Shown piece after piece: positions 1 to 8,323 of a stretch of 64,000 nucleotides of DNA (positions are counted from its first letter, which is position 1; every line of letters starts with the position of its first letter). The translations under genes and the position numbers were made by a program. The notes under the pieces were generated by a model. That model searched no databases and was not told the DNA's origin. It was given only the letters and a program-made list of their open reading frames with translations. Source of the stretch: JBMORL01 sp049322335 (GTDB lineage Bacteria > Bacteroidota > Bacteroidia > Flavobacteriales_D > UBA2798); contig JBMORL010000061.1 of assembly GCA_049322335.1 (NCBI GenBank), forward strand, positions 54,020-118,019, given 5' to 3'.

Positions 1-418
1 TGTCGCGATACAAACCTTCTTTGATTCCGCGTTTCAGGTTGGTGGTGATGCAGTTCAGTACGAATCCTTTTTTATGCTGATCAAAAACCTGCCATGCCTC
101 GGGGTAATATTTTTCTAGATCATAGTGAATGGATGGATGAATCTCGCGGATAATTTTTCCAAAATACTGTGTAACGTTCAGCAATTCATCAACAGCATTT
201 TTACTTTTTTTAATTATATCGGTTACATCCGTCTGATCGCAGTTGCATTTAAACTGCATTACTTTGCTAACCAGTTCAGGTTTATCCACCACAAACTGGT
301 ACAACGTTTTTTTCGATATCTTCAGCTCCCTGGCAATATCATCCATGGTCACACTCTTTATACCATACCGCATAAATATAGAGCGGACATTATCCAATAA
401 CTGGCTTTCTTTTTCCAT
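1..418 (-). CDS. TetR/AcrR-family transcriptional regulator (3' end cut by window edge)
   Basis: The first 139 codons are present; the C-terminus lies outside the window. It starts at the ATG on the complement of 416-418. Residues 1-50 form a TetR-type helix-turn-helix: YGIKSVTMDDIARELKIS followed by KKTLYQFV, the usual recognition-helix pattern. The rest is helical and should begin the ligand-binding domain, which cannot be classified here. Such proteins repress neighbouring genes or themselves and release DNA on ligand binding. A consensus -7 box ends only 4 nt before the ATG, so the mRNA should be leaderless. The family is clear; the target and ligand are unknown. Confidence 0.88.
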   Translation of the reverse strand, partial: MEKESQLLDNVRSIFMRYGIKSVTMDDIARELKISKKTLYQFVVDKPELVSKVMQFKCNCDQTDVTDIIKKSKNAVDELLNVTQYFGKIIREIHPSIHYDLEKYYPEAWQVFDQHKKGFVLNCITTNLKRGIKEGLYRD

Positions 419-422
419 GCCG

Positions 423-455
423 CAAATATAAAAACAAAAAAACACAGGAAACAAA
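423..455 (-). promoter_or_regulatory. Bacteroidota promoter of the TetR gene, leaderless arrangement
   Basis: Read on the minus strand there is a -33 TTTG (complement of 452-455), a 21-nt spacer and a -7 TATATTTG (complement of 423-430), then CGGC and the ATG. This matches the Bacteroidota consensus TTTG-(19 to 21)-TAnnTTTG. With the usual start 4-7 nt after the -7 box, transcription would begin at or next to the start codon. Confidence 0.7.
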
Positions 456-586
456 TAATATACTAAAACGTTTCCAAAGTTTTCTTTGTTTCCACCCATA
501 TTTCAAATAATCAAATGATTATCAATAAAATACCCCAAATGAAGGATGACAAAAAAACGGAACGTTTTTATAAACACCTTCCGTTT

Positions 587-655
587 ACTTCTCTCCCCGC
601 AAAAGGGCAGGGATAGTCTAAAACACGCAAAGCGTGTTTTAGACAGGGAGAGGAT
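587..655. repeat. REP-like palindromic repeat in the TetR-asnS gap
   Basis: The 292-bp gap between the TetR gene and asnS holds a perfect 13-bp inverted repeat (616-628 and 632-644) around an AAA loop. It is enclosed by looser CTCTCCCC / GGGAGAGG arms. Fifteen bases at 637-651 recur exactly, inverted, at 14542-14556. No reading frame in the gap looks coding. It is probably one copy of a dispersed palindromic repeat, lying between divergently transcribed genes. Confidence 0.6.
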
Positions 656-710
656 CCTCCCCGTTCCCTACATGCGGCAATTTTCATTTTCTTTGTAAAA
701 ATTTTTTCCC

Positions 711-2144
711 GTGAAACGCACCAAAATAAAAGAATTGCTGGCCACTGTTCCGCAGGAACAAACAGTGAATGTAAAAGGATGGGTACGCACTTTCCGCAGC
801 AATCAGTTTATCAGTTTGAATGATGGTTCTACTATTAACAATATCCAGGCAGTAGTGGATTTTAATAATTTTGAAGAAGCAGCACTAAAACGAATTACTA
901 CCGGGGCGTGCATTTCAGTTACAGGAAAACTCATTCCCTCTCCTGCCAAAGGGCAAGCGGTGGAAATAAAAGTGGAGCAATTAGAAATACTTGGAGATGC
1001 CGATGCGGAAAAATTTCCACTGCAACCCAAAAAGCATTCATTGGAGTTTTTGCGTGAGATTGCACACCTTCGTTTTCGCACCAATACCTTCGGAGCCGTT
1101 TTTCGTGTGCGTCATGCACTGGCCTACGCCATTCACAAATTTTTTAACGACAAAGGATTTGTTTATATGCACACACCCGTCATCACCGCCAGCGATGCCG
1201 AAGGGGCAGGTGAAATGTTCCGTGTTTCCACCCTCGATCCCAAAAATCCACCGTTAACGGAAACCGGTGAAGTAAATTATAAAGAAGATTTTTTCGGAAG
1301 ACTGGCTAATCTAACGGTAAGCGGACAGCTGGAGGCAGAGCTGGGAGCCATGGCTTTTTCAGAAGTGTATACGTTTGGCCCCACTTTTCGTGCCGAAAAC
1401 TCCAATACTACCCGCCACCTGGCCGAATTCTGGATGATTGAACCCGAAGTAGCTTTTGCCGACCTTAATGATAACATGGATCTTGCCGAAGAACTGCTTA
1501 AATACGTTATACGTTATACACTCGAAAATTGTGCCGATGACCTTGAATTCCTGAAGAACCGTTTGCTGGACGAGGAAAAACAAAAACCCATGAACGAACG
1601 TTCACCAATGGATCTTACCACCAAACTTCAGTTTTGCCTTGACAATAAATTCGAACGGCTCACCTATACCGAAGCCATTGATATTTTAATGAGCAGTGAT
1701 CATAACAAAAAGAAAAAATTCCAATACCCTGTGGAAAAATGGGGAACCGACCTGCAAAGTGAACACGAGCGCTACCTTGTGGAAAAACATTTTAAGAAGC
1801 CCGTCATCCTTACCGATTATCCCAAAGAAATAAAAGCATTTTACATGCGCCTGAACGAAGATGGAAAAACGGTTCGTGCCATGGACATTTTATTTCCGGG
1901 AATAGGAGAAATTGTAGGAGGGTCGCAAAGGGAAGAACGGTTTGAAGTGCTGGAACAAAAAATGAAAGACCAGCATATTCCCGTGGAAGAAATGTATTGG
2001 TATCTCGATACCCGCAGATTCGGAACGTGTGTGCATGCCGGTTTTGGTTTGGGATTCGAGCGATTAATTTTGTTCGTAACCGGAATGACCAACGTGCGAG
2101 ATGTAATTGCCTTTCCACGGACTCCGAAGAATTGTGAGTTTTAG
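711..2144 (+). CDS. asnS: Asparaginyl-tRNA synthetase
   Basis: Charges tRNA-Asn with asparagine in the cytosol; tRNA-Asn itself lies at 7724. This is a class II synthetase of 477 residues, close to the usual 460-470. It has an N-terminal OB-fold anticodon-binding domain (about residues 17-105, [20 protein letters not shown]), motif 1 near 140-170, motif 2 at about 225-247 ([20 protein letters not shown]) and motif 3 at about 444-460 ([15 protein letters not shown]). The [13 protein letters not shown] signature separates AsnRS from AspRS. The start is GTG, with no better in-frame ATG at the OB-fold boundary. No operon partner is close. The assignment is secure. Confidence 0.97.
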   Translation: MKRTKIKELLATVPQEQTVNVKGWVRTFRSNQFISLNDGSTINNIQAVVDFNNFEEAALKRITTGACISVTGKLIPSPAKGQAVEIKVEQLEILGDADAEKFPLQPKKHSLEFLREIAHLRFRTNTFGAVFRVRHALAYAIHKFFNDKGFVYMHTPVITASDAEGAGEMFRVSTLDPKNPPLTETGEVNYKEDFFGRLANLTVSGQLEAELGAMAFSEVYTFGPTFRAENSNTTRHLAEFWMIEPEVAFADLNDNMDLAEELLKYVIRYTLENCADDLEFLKNRLLDEEKQKPMNERSPMDLTTKLQFCLDNKFERLTYTEAIDILMSSDHNKKKKFQYPVEKWGTDLQSEHERYLVEKHFKKPVILTDYPKEIKAFYMRLNEDGKTVRAMDILFPGIGEIVGGSQREERFEVLEQKMKDQHIPVEEMYWYLDTRRFGTCVHAGFGLGFERLILFVTGMTNVRDVIAFPRTPKNCEF

Positions 2145-2257
2145 CCGGGGAGAAGTAAGATATCAGACAAATGCAGACGGGGAGAAGTTATACCGGAAGA
2201 CATCAGATTTTAGACAAATTAAGATATTGGATGTACAACATTGTTTGATTCATCTCT

Positions 2258-2316
2258 TGTTTTTCTGACGAAGTCAGAAAAACATCTAATATCTAACACC
2301 ACGCCAGTGCGCGTGG
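2258..2316. repeat. Two short palindromes downstream of asnS
   Basis: A perfect 12-bp stem (2258-2269 with 2273-2284) closes on a GAA loop. Fifteen bases further a 6-bp GC-rich stem (2299-2304 with 2311-2316) follows. The surroundings are simple TCTAA/ATCTAA-rich sequence without coding features. The first hairpin could terminate asnS transcription but has no clean T-run, so REP-like palindromes are the safer description. Confidence 0.5.
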
Positions 2317-2380
2317 CAAGTCTAACATTCTTCTGTAATCAGGGAAAAAAGATTAATTTTATTGTCACATCTTCTGCTGA

Positions 2381-3625
2381 TTGAAAATCATTCCCGGAAA
2401 TAAATGGTTGTTATGGCTCTGCGGCATCACCTTCGCAGTTAAACTCGTCCTCCTTTTTTTCTTTCTTCCCCTGCACACCATTTCGCTTTGGGAAGACCAT
2501 GCGATTGCACTTAGCATAGCAGAAACCGGTGAATTCAAATATTTTCACAATTATCAATGGAATTACAATTACAATTTCCCGGTTTATCCTTATATGGCCG
2601 CATTGATTTATTCCCTGTTCGGGATAAATGCAAAACTGGTAGTAGTATATCATCTCATCCTGCAATTATTTACTGCATATTTTTTATTTCATGTTTTTCT
2701 GAAGTTCCTTACTTTTTTCAATGATACGATTCTGAATAAAAGAAAAGAACTGATCGCATTTACGGCTGTTATGTTTTTTCTCTGCCATCCGCTCATTACT
2801 TATTATGCCATTGGAAATATTTTTCCGTTTACACAAAATCTTTTTTTTATATCGGGCGCATTTTATTTTATGTTCCGGCTGCTGGAACACTGGAATACCA
2901 AAAACCTGCTTTGGTATTCTCTGTTTCTCGGCCTTGCAGTAGCCGACCGTTCTACCGCGGTTACGGTAACACTTCCTTTTCTCATGTTTTGTTTTTATAC
3001 CTGGAAGAATAAAAAAGCACTGAAAAAAATAAGTGTTGTGGCTGCTATTTCTGTTGTGCCATTGTGCATTTGGGTGACCCGCAACTATATTGTTACGGGC
3101 CATGTGCAGCTTACTTCCAGTATGGGCGAGAATTTATGGCTGGGTATACAGGAAGAAACCGGGGGAACCACGCAGTCGCAGGATGGAAGAACGTATTATA
3201 TGTTGCTTTCGCAGGAAGATATCCGGCAATTGCTCAAAACAGACGGAGCGGGCCAGAATGAATATTATATGCAAAAATATTTTTCAGAATGTAAAAATGA
3301 TCCGGGACGTGTTATAAAAATGTTTTTTGTAAAAATGAAACATTTCTGGTGGTTTCGGCCGGTGATGGGAATGAGTTACCCGGCTGATATTAATGACCTG
3401 ATTCCGGTGTATAAAATTACTTACGCCACAATGTTGTTTTTTGCCCTGTGCGGAGTTTTTATTATCGGTAAAAAATCCCTTTTTATCTGGAGTTATCTCA
3501 TCGGGCTTTCGGTGATACAGTCACTCGTATATGTGGAAATGCGGCATCGGATAATCATTGAACCGTGGCTGATATTTTTTGCGGTGATTACTTTATTTTA
3601 TCTGTTCAATAAAAAGAAACAATGA
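2381..3625 (+). CDS. Polytopic membrane glycosyltransferase, GT39/GT83 (PMT/ArnT)-like
   Basis: A 414-residue protein dominated by hydrophobic helices (about 9-11 segments). It has a first extracytoplasmic loop carrying WEDHAIALSIAETGEF, the position where lipid-phosphate-sugar mannosyltransferases and ArnT-type enzymes keep their catalytic acidic residues. Members move a sugar from a polyprenyl-phosphate donor to protein or lipid on the outer face of the inner membrane. The adjacent minus-strand GT2 enzyme at 4507 resembles a polyprenyl-phosphate sugar synthase and could supply the donor (inference). The start is TTG at 2381; the first helix follows directly. The superfamily is likely, the substrate unknown. 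Confidence 0.72.
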   Translation: MKIIPGNKWLLWLCGITFAVKLVLLFFFLPLHTISLWEDHAIALSIAETGEFKYFHNYQWNYNYNFPVYPYMAALIYSLFGINAKLVVVYHLILQLFTAYFLFHVFLKFLTFFNDTILNKRKELIAFTAVMFFLCHPLITYYAIGNIFPFTQNLFFISGAFYFMFRLLEHWNTKNLLWYSLFLGLAVADRSTAVTVTLPFLMFCFYTWKNKKALKKISVVAAISVVPLCIWVTRNYIVTGHVQLTSSMGENLWLGIQEETGGTTQSQDGRTYYMLLSQEDIRQLLKTDGAGQNEYYMQKYFSECKNDPGRVIKMFFVKMKHFWWFRPVMGMSYPADINDLIPVYKITYATMLFFALCGVFIIGKKSLFIWSYLIGLSVIQSLVYVEMRHRIIIEPWLIFFAVITLFYLFNKKKQ

Positions 3626-3647
3626 TCCATTTGTTCTTTGTCTTGAC

Positions 3648-3660
3648 CCGCCATGGGCGG
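3648..3660. repeat. Short GC-rich palindrome between convergent genes
   Basis: CCGCC-ATG-GGCGG forms a 5-bp GC stem in the 70-bp space between the convergent glycosyltransferase and methyltransferase genes. It lacks a T-tract. It belongs with the other short intergenic palindromes of this window. Confidence 0.4.
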
Positions 3661-3695
3661 ACAGGCACAAAAGATAAGGTTTCATTTTCTCCGGT

Positions 3696-4433
3696 TTATT
3701 TTTTTAACACACAAAAAAATGAACTTCCCATCGGGGCATGAGGGAAAAGATGTGTTTCTGAAGCAGTAATCCTGTACAGTAAATTATTTATGGAAGAAGA
3801 AGTTTCTTTCAGGTCGGATGATTGATTTTTTAAAACATTTCTTTGAAAAGCCCTGACAACAGCAATGGCCGGGGAAAGCAAAAAAGGCCAGTAAACAGAT
3901 TGCTCAACAAGCATACTTCCCGGCACCAGTTTTGCAAATTCTCCTTTTGAAGTCCGCTTTTTTATTGCTACTGCACGATCATGATTGCCGCTGAAAATTT
4001 TTCCCGCAGGGAAATTGATGATGATGATGCCGTGTTTGTTTAACGCGTTATTTGCTTCTTGCAGGATGAATTGAATTTCTGTTTCCGAAAAAAAGTACAA
4101 AACATCATTAAAAACAATCACATCGTGTTTTTCATTCGGGAATTCAGAAAAATAATTTCGCAGATCGGATTTTCTTAAAGTTGTATTTGTTTTTTTCAAG
4201 GCAAGATCAAGAGCGGTATCTGAAATATCTGTACCAATGATCGCTCCATACCCCGATTCACTTAATTTTTTAATCAGCCCGCCAGTTCCGCAACCGGCAT
4301 CGAGAATAGAAATATTTTTTTCTGAAAAATGTTGTTGAATAGACTGAATGGTCCGTTCATGCAATACACGATACCACCAGTGATGACCTTCAAGGGAAAA
4401 AATAGTTTCATATTCATTTCTGTTTTCCAACAT
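3696..4433 (-). CDS. Class I SAM-dependent methyltransferase
   Basis: A 245-residue Rossmann-fold methyltransferase. Motif I is LDAGCGTGGL at about residues 44-53, the acidic end of strand 2 is in GTDIS (about 67-71), and motif IV-like VIVFNDVLYFF follows near 105-115. The tail is hydrophobic-aromatic, which suggests a lipid or membrane-linked acceptor. It lies 73 bp downstream of the GT2 gene on the same strand and probably shares its transcript. Such pairs usually modify polysaccharides or lipid-linked sugars, but the acceptor cannot be read from sequence. Confidence 0.85.
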   Translation of the reverse strand: MLENRNEYETIFSLEGHHWWYRVLHERTIQSIQQHFSEKNISILDAGCGTGGLIKKLSESGYGAIIGTDISDTALDLALKKTNTTLRKSDLRNYFSEFPNEKHDVIVFNDVLYFFSETEIQFILQEANNALNKHGIIIINFPAGKIFSGNHDRAVAIKKRTSKGEFAKLVPGSMLVEQSVYWPFLLSPAIAVVRAFQRNVLKNQSSDLKETSSSINNLLYRITASETHLFPHAPMGSSFFCVLKK

Positions 4434-4506
4434 CGTATCGTGGTACTTTCTTTATTGACTTTGTCCCCCATTCATGCTGTATTTTACTTTTCACCCTTTC
4501 AAAATC

Positions 4507-5418
4507 TCAGATTTTCTTCTTTTTAATCACCCATTGCGGAGTTTGATTCTGGTAAAAAAATTGTTTTCCTGTGTATTCACCAATCAACCCGAGGAAAATA
4601 AGTTGCGCTCCCGAAAAAACAAGAATGGCTACTATTGTGGATGTCCAGCCCACCACCTCATCCGGATGAATGATTTTGTTGATGATGAAATATACGGATA
4701 ATATCAATCCGGTTACAAATGCCACAAATCCGGTAACCGTTAGAATCCGGAGCGGAAGAATGGAAAAATTAAAAAACATATTAAAACAAAGCGAAATCAG
4801 TTTTCCTATTGTATAGTTTGATTTACCGGAATCCCGTGGTGCATGATCTGTGGCTGCTTTTCCGATATTTTCCGTGGTACGGAAGATCAACCCGTCAATA
4901 TAAGGTGCGGGGCCGGTGTAGCGGATAATTTCATCAACCACTTCCTTCCGGATCAGTTTAAAGCTGTTGAGATAAAGGCCTTTTGGTTTTTTAAGCAGGC
5001 GGTTAGCCAGTTTATCATTCATTCTTCCGGCAAAATTCCTCGAAGCAGAATGTTTTTTTTCATCGTATTGTGCATACACTACATCAAATCCTTTTTCTGC
5101 TTCATTCACCAGTTTTGTAATTTCTGAAGGGGGATTTTGTCCGTCATCATCCATAATCACGGCCGCGTCTCCACTCATAAAATTCAGGCCGCACATCACA
5201 GCATTATGCTCACCAAAATTTTTCCGGAGCGAAATAAATTTTACTTTTTCGTTTCGTGCGGATAATTGTTCGATGATTTTTTCACTGTTGTCACGGCTTC
5301 CGTCATTCACAAAAATGACTTCCAGCAGGTTGAATCCTGAAGAAGCCAGCAGTTCTTCTGCCAGTTTTTCAATGGATTTTTCACCGTTGTAAACAGGAAC
5401 AATAACAGAAACTCTCAA
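4507..5418 (-). CDS. GT2 glycosyltransferase, polyprenyl-phosphate sugar synthase (GtrB/DPM1-like)
   Basis: A 303-residue protein. The N-terminal GT-A domain carries VIVPVYNGE (about 5-13), VNDGSRDNS (about 36-44) and the metal-binding IMDDDGQNPP (about 88-97). Two C-terminal transmembrane helices (about 228-250 and 262-285) follow, ending in the GEYTGKQF segment typical of GtrB/ArnC-type enzymes. These transfer a sugar from a nucleotide donor to undecaprenyl phosphate on the cytoplasmic side. It is first in a likely two-gene unit with the methyltransferase at 3696. The neighbouring PMT-like gene at 2381 is a plausible user of its product (inference). Confidence 0.88.
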   Translation of the reverse strand: MRVSVIVPVYNGEKSIEKLAEELLASSGFNLLEVIFVNDGSRDNSEKIIEQLSARNEKVKFISLRKNFGEHNAVMCGLNFMSGDAAVIMDDDGQNPPSEITKLVNEAEKGFDVVYAQYDEKKHSASRNFAGRMNDKLANRLLKKPKGLYLNSFKLIRKEVVDEIIRYTGPAPYIDGLIFRTTENIGKAATDHAPRDSGKSNYTIGKLISLCFNMFFNFSILPLRILTVTGFVAFVTGLILSVYFIINKIIHPDEVVGWTSTIVAILVFSGAQLIFLGLIGEYTGKQFFYQNQTPQWVIKKKKI

Positions 5419-5536
5419 TTTTTAAAAATGAACTTCCAAAGATAAAAGAATATTTGATAAATCAAAACAAAAGAAATTCATGTAAGTCTTCTTTTTGACT
5501 TTGTTTTTTCCTTCTGTTTTATTTGTCAAAATCACC

Positions 5537-5544
5537 TATATTTG
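5537..5544 (+). promoter_or_regulatory. -7 box of rpoN, five bases before the ATG
   Basis: TATATTTG matches the Bacteroidota -7 consensus TAnnTTTG exactly and is separated from the rpoN ATG at 5550 by only CCCGT. No good -33 TTTG is found 19-21 nt upstream. If active it would give a leaderless mRNA, and it excludes the TTG at 5523 as the main start. Confidence 0.5.
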
Positions 5545-5549
5545 CCCGT

Positions 5550-7004
5550 ATGCTCAAACAATCACTCTCCCAGAAACTCCTGCAGAAATTGTCTCCTCAG
5601 CAAATCCAGCTGATGAAGTTGCTGCAGGTGCCTACTGCCGAGCTGGAGCAACGCCTGAAAGAAGAAATGGAAATGAATCCTGCTCTGGAAGAAGGCCCCG
5701 ATGAAGATGAAAAAGGCACGGACGATGATTTTTCCGAAAAAGATGATTATGAAAATGAAAATGATGATTCGAGAAACGATTTCGATATCAACGATTATCT
5801 CGATGATGATATGCCTTCCTATAAAACCCAGGCCAGCAATTCAGGAAGAGACGATGATGATAAAGTAATTCCCATTGTGTCGGGCGATTCTTTCCAGGAA
5901 ATTCTGCTGGCCCAGATCGGTTTACGCTTACTGAACGAAAAGCAAAAACAAATCGCCAATTACATTATCGGGAACCTGGATGATTCGGGTTACCTGAGAA
6001 GAGAAACAGAAAACATTGTAGACGACCTCGCTTTTTCCATGAACATCACCGCCACACAACAGGAAGTAGAAAAAGTATTGTCAATAATACAGGAGCTCGA
6101 CCCTCCCGGTGTTGGTGCCCGTACATTGCAGGAATGTTTACTTATCCAGCTTAAAAGAAGGGAAGACGATTCACTTTCCACCGAATTTGCTATCGATATC
6201 ATCCAGAACAGCTTCGAAGAATTTACTAAAAAACATTACGACAAGATTCAAAAACGCCTTGGACTAACGGATGAGGAACTTAAGCTGGCCATTGATGAAA
6301 TCATTCACCTCAACCCCAAACCGGGAAATTCTGCCAAAGAATCAGGAAAAAATATCCAGCACATCATTCCTGATTTTATTATCACCGAAGAGAATGGGAA
6401 ACTGGAACTTTCGCTTAATTCACGCAATGCCCCCCAGCTTAAAATTTCACGTGATTACGAAGAAATGCTGCGGGCGTATTCTGAAAATAAAAGCGATAAA
6501 AAAAACAGGGAGGCCGCGCAATTTGTCCGTCAGAAAATTGATGCCGCCAAGTGGTTTATTGATGCCATCCGTCAGAGGCAGCAAACCCTGCTGATGACTA
6601 TGAACGCCATAATGGAATACCAGCGGCCCTATTTTATTTCGGGGGATGAAACTGATCTGAAACCCATGATCCTGAAAGATATTGCAGATATTGTAGCCAT
6701 GGACATTTCCACCGTATCGCGGGTAGCCAACAGCAAATATGTGCAAACCCATTTCGGCACTTTTTTACTAAAAACATTTTTTTCCGAATCATTATCCACC
6801 GATACAGGCGAGGAAGTTTCCACCCGCGAAGTGAAAAAAATTCTTGAAGAAAGTATTGGCGGAGAAAATAAAAGAAAACCACTCACGGATGACCAGCTGG
6901 CTATCGTACTGAAGGAAAAAGGATACAACATTGCACGCAGAACAGTAGCCAAATACCGCGAACAGCTTAATATTCCCGTAGCCAGGTTACGCAAGGAGCT
7001 GTAG
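5550..7004 (+). CDS. rpoN: RNA polymerase sigma-54 factor
   Basis: A 484-residue sigma-N. Region I is the Gln/Leu-rich activator-responding segment starting LKQSLSQKLLQKLS. Region II is very acidic (about residues 45-95, runs of D/E). The core-binding domain with DDSGYLRR and LDPPGVGARTLQECLL follows, then the HTH and near the C-terminus the RpoN box ARRTVAKYRE. It directs RNA polymerase to -24/-12 promoters and needs AAA+ activators; none is encoded here. The ATG at 5550 is preferred over TTG 5523 because the family begins with MLKQ and a -7 box lies in between. A membrane protein follows after 3 bp and is probably co-transcribed. Confidence 0.96.
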   Translation: MLKQSLSQKLLQKLSPQQIQLMKLLQVPTAELEQRLKEEMEMNPALEEGPDEDEKGTDDDFSEKDDYENENDDSRNDFDINDYLDDDMPSYKTQASNSGRDDDDKVIPIVSGDSFQEILLAQIGLRLLNEKQKQIANYIIGNLDDSGYLRRETENIVDDLAFSMNITATQQEVEKVLSIIQELDPPGVGARTLQECLLIQLKRREDDSLSTEFAIDIIQNSFEEFTKKHYDKIQKRLGLTDEELKLAIDEIIHLNPKPGNSAKESGKNIQHIIPDFIITEENGKLELSLNSRNAPQLKISRDYEEMLRAYSENKSDKKNREAAQFVRQKIDAAKWFIDAIRQRQQTLLMTMNAIMEYQRPYFISGDETDLKPMILKDIADIVAMDISTVSRVANSKYVQTHFGTFLLKTFFSESLSTDTGEEVSTREVKKILEESIGGENKRKPLTDDQLAIVLKEKGYNIARRTVAKYREQLNIPVARLRKEL

Positions 7005-7007
7005 TAT

Positions 7008-7634
7008 ATGCCACGCACGTTAGCCCATATTTTTTCTGTTGTCCTGCACCCGTTGTTTATGCCACTGTATGCATTGTTCATTCTTTTTCATTCCGACAGC
7101 TGGATTAACGACAAGACGCCCGGCAGCAGCGAAAATTTTTTCTACCTGTTCTCACTGATGATCATGGTGCTGATGCCTGCGCTGAGCATTTATATTTTAA
7201 TTCGTAATAAAATGGTATCAGACACTACCATTTCCAGGCGCAGCGAACGGTTTGGCCCTTATGGAATAACTGTTTTTTATTACGCATTGTTTTATATTCT
7301 TATCCGCAAAATCGAAGGCATTCCGATACCTATGTTATCTGTTTCACTGGGGGCGGCTTCGGTAATACTGGTGGTGATGGTGCTGAACTATTTTTTCAAG
7401 GTAAGCGCCCACATGGCCGGTTTAGCGGGTTTAGCGGGGCTTTATACGGGACTTTGCAGTAATCTTGATATTTTTCCCGAACCCTGGGTATTAATCGCCA
7501 TAGTGATGGCTTGCGGGCTTGCCGGGGTGGCCAGGTTAATCGTCACCGATCATTCGCAAAAAGAGATTTATGCGGGCGCGATGGTGGGGTTTTTGGTGGA
7601 ATATCTTGTTGTTAAGAACCAGGTGTGGGTGTAA
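7008..7634 (+). CDS. PAP2-like membrane protein
   Basis: A 208-residue protein with about six transmembrane helices. The C-terminal half has KVSAHMAGLAG and ARLIVTDHSQKEIYAGAMVG. These resemble the Ser-x-His and Arg-(x5)-His segments of type 2 phosphatidic acid phosphatases (PAP2) but are degenerate. PAP2 enzymes dephosphorylate membrane lipid phosphates such as undecaprenyl pyrophosphate; whether this one is active is uncertain. It begins 3 bp after the rpoN stop, so translational coupling is likely. Start ATG 7008. Confidence 0.65.
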   Translation: MPRTLAHIFSVVLHPLFMPLYALFILFHSDSWINDKTPGSSENFFYLFSLMIMVLMPALSIYILIRNKMVSDTTISRRSERFGPYGITVFYYALFYILIRKIEGIPIPMLSVSLGAASVILVVMVLNYFFKVSAHMAGLAGLAGLYTGLCSNLDIFPEPWVLIAIVMACGLAGVARLIVTDHSQKEIYAGAMVGFLVEYLVVKNQVWV

Positions 7635-7668
7635 CCAAACCCTTGATTCCCTAGGGGAGTAATTTTTT

Positions 7669-7701
7669 TTTGCTGTTAATAAACCAAAATTTTTATATTT
7701 G
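7669..7701 (+). promoter_or_regulatory. Promoter of tRNA-Asn
   Basis: -33 TTTG (7669-7672), 21-nt spacer, -7 TATATTTG (7694-7701): a full match to the Bacteroidota housekeeping promoter, placed 22 nt before the mature tRNA 5' end. Confidence 0.8.
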
Positions 7702-7723
7702 TCGCCCCTTAAAACAGGGAAAT

Positions 7724-7797
7724 TCCTCCTTAGCTCAGTTGGTTAGAGCATCTGACTGTTAATCAGAGGGTCGCTGGTTCAAGTCCAGCAGGAGGAG
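7724..7797 (+). tRNA. tRNA-Asn (anticodon GTT)
   Basis: A 74-nt cloverleaf. The acceptor stem pairs TCCTCCT with AGGAGGA and the discriminator is G. The D-arm is GCTCAGTTGGTTAGAGC, the anticodon stem TCTGA/TCAGA encloses CTGTTAA with anticodon GTT at 7758-7760, and the T-arm has GGTTCAAGTCC. The 3' CCA is not encoded. It has its own promoter and terminator, so it is a single-gene unit. Confidence 0.95.
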
Positions 7798-7810
7798 CAA
7801 AAGAGCAAAC

Positions 7811-7840
7811 AAGGCCTCGTTTAACGGGGCTTTTTGTTTT
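7811..7840 (+). terminator. Rho-independent terminator of tRNA-Asn
   Basis: A 10-bp stem (7811-7820 with 7824-7833, two G-T pairs) with a TTA loop runs into TTTTTGTTTT, 13 nt after the tRNA. Confidence 0.8.
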
Positions 7841-7940
7841 ACCATTCATGCTGGTTTTTAAGTCCTTTTTTGAAAACAAAATCAGTAAAAATTCGTTTCC
7901 TGATAAAGAGAAAATAGTATTGTTACATAGGAAAACAACT

Positions 7941-8321
7941 ATGGCGAAAGAAAGATTCAGCGGAAAATTCAAAGGGAAAAAGTATACCGTAGATGTAAAT
8001 CTTACGGTACTTACCTGGAAGGATAAGGACATTTATTATGTATATGCCCCTGCGCTGGATTTAACCGGTTATGATAAAAGCCTTAATGCCGCAAAAGATT
8101 CGTTTACCGAAACCCTTAATCAGACGTTGAATTATATGCAAAATAAGGGAACCATTTTTGATGAGTTGGAAAGGCTGGGGTGGACCGTAAACCGTAAAAA
8201 GAAACGTGTTGTGGCCCCAAATCACGAAGAAATTCTTTCCGACAACAAACATTACCGGGATCTTGTAAAAAAAGCCGGGGTAAGAAAATCAAAACGTGAC
8301 ATTGAGCTCACATTAGCCTGA
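7941..8321 (+). CDS. hicB: HicB-like antitoxin
   Basis: A 126-residue protein starting at ATG 7941 (MAKERFSGKF); an upstream in-frame ATG at 7848 lies by the tRNA terminator and gives a non-homologous leader. The segment YAPALDLTGYDKSLNAAKDS followed by FTETLNQTL is the HicB ferredoxin/RNase-H-like fold signature, with a strand, a conserved Pro-x-Leu and a helix. HicB neutralises the HicA mRNA interferase and autorepresses the operon. A Lys/Arg-rich C-terminal region could bind DNA. The next gene, 2 bp away, is a hicA remnant with a frameshift. The antitoxin-first order is the reverse of the classical hicAB order. Confidence 0.72.
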   Translation: MAKERFSGKFKGKKYTVDVNLTVLTWKDKDIYYVYAPALDLTGYDKSLNAAKDSFTETLNQTLNYMQNKGTIFDELERLGWTVNRKKKRVVAPNHEEILSDNKHYRDLVKKAGVRKSKRDIELTLA

Positions 8322-8323
8322 TA

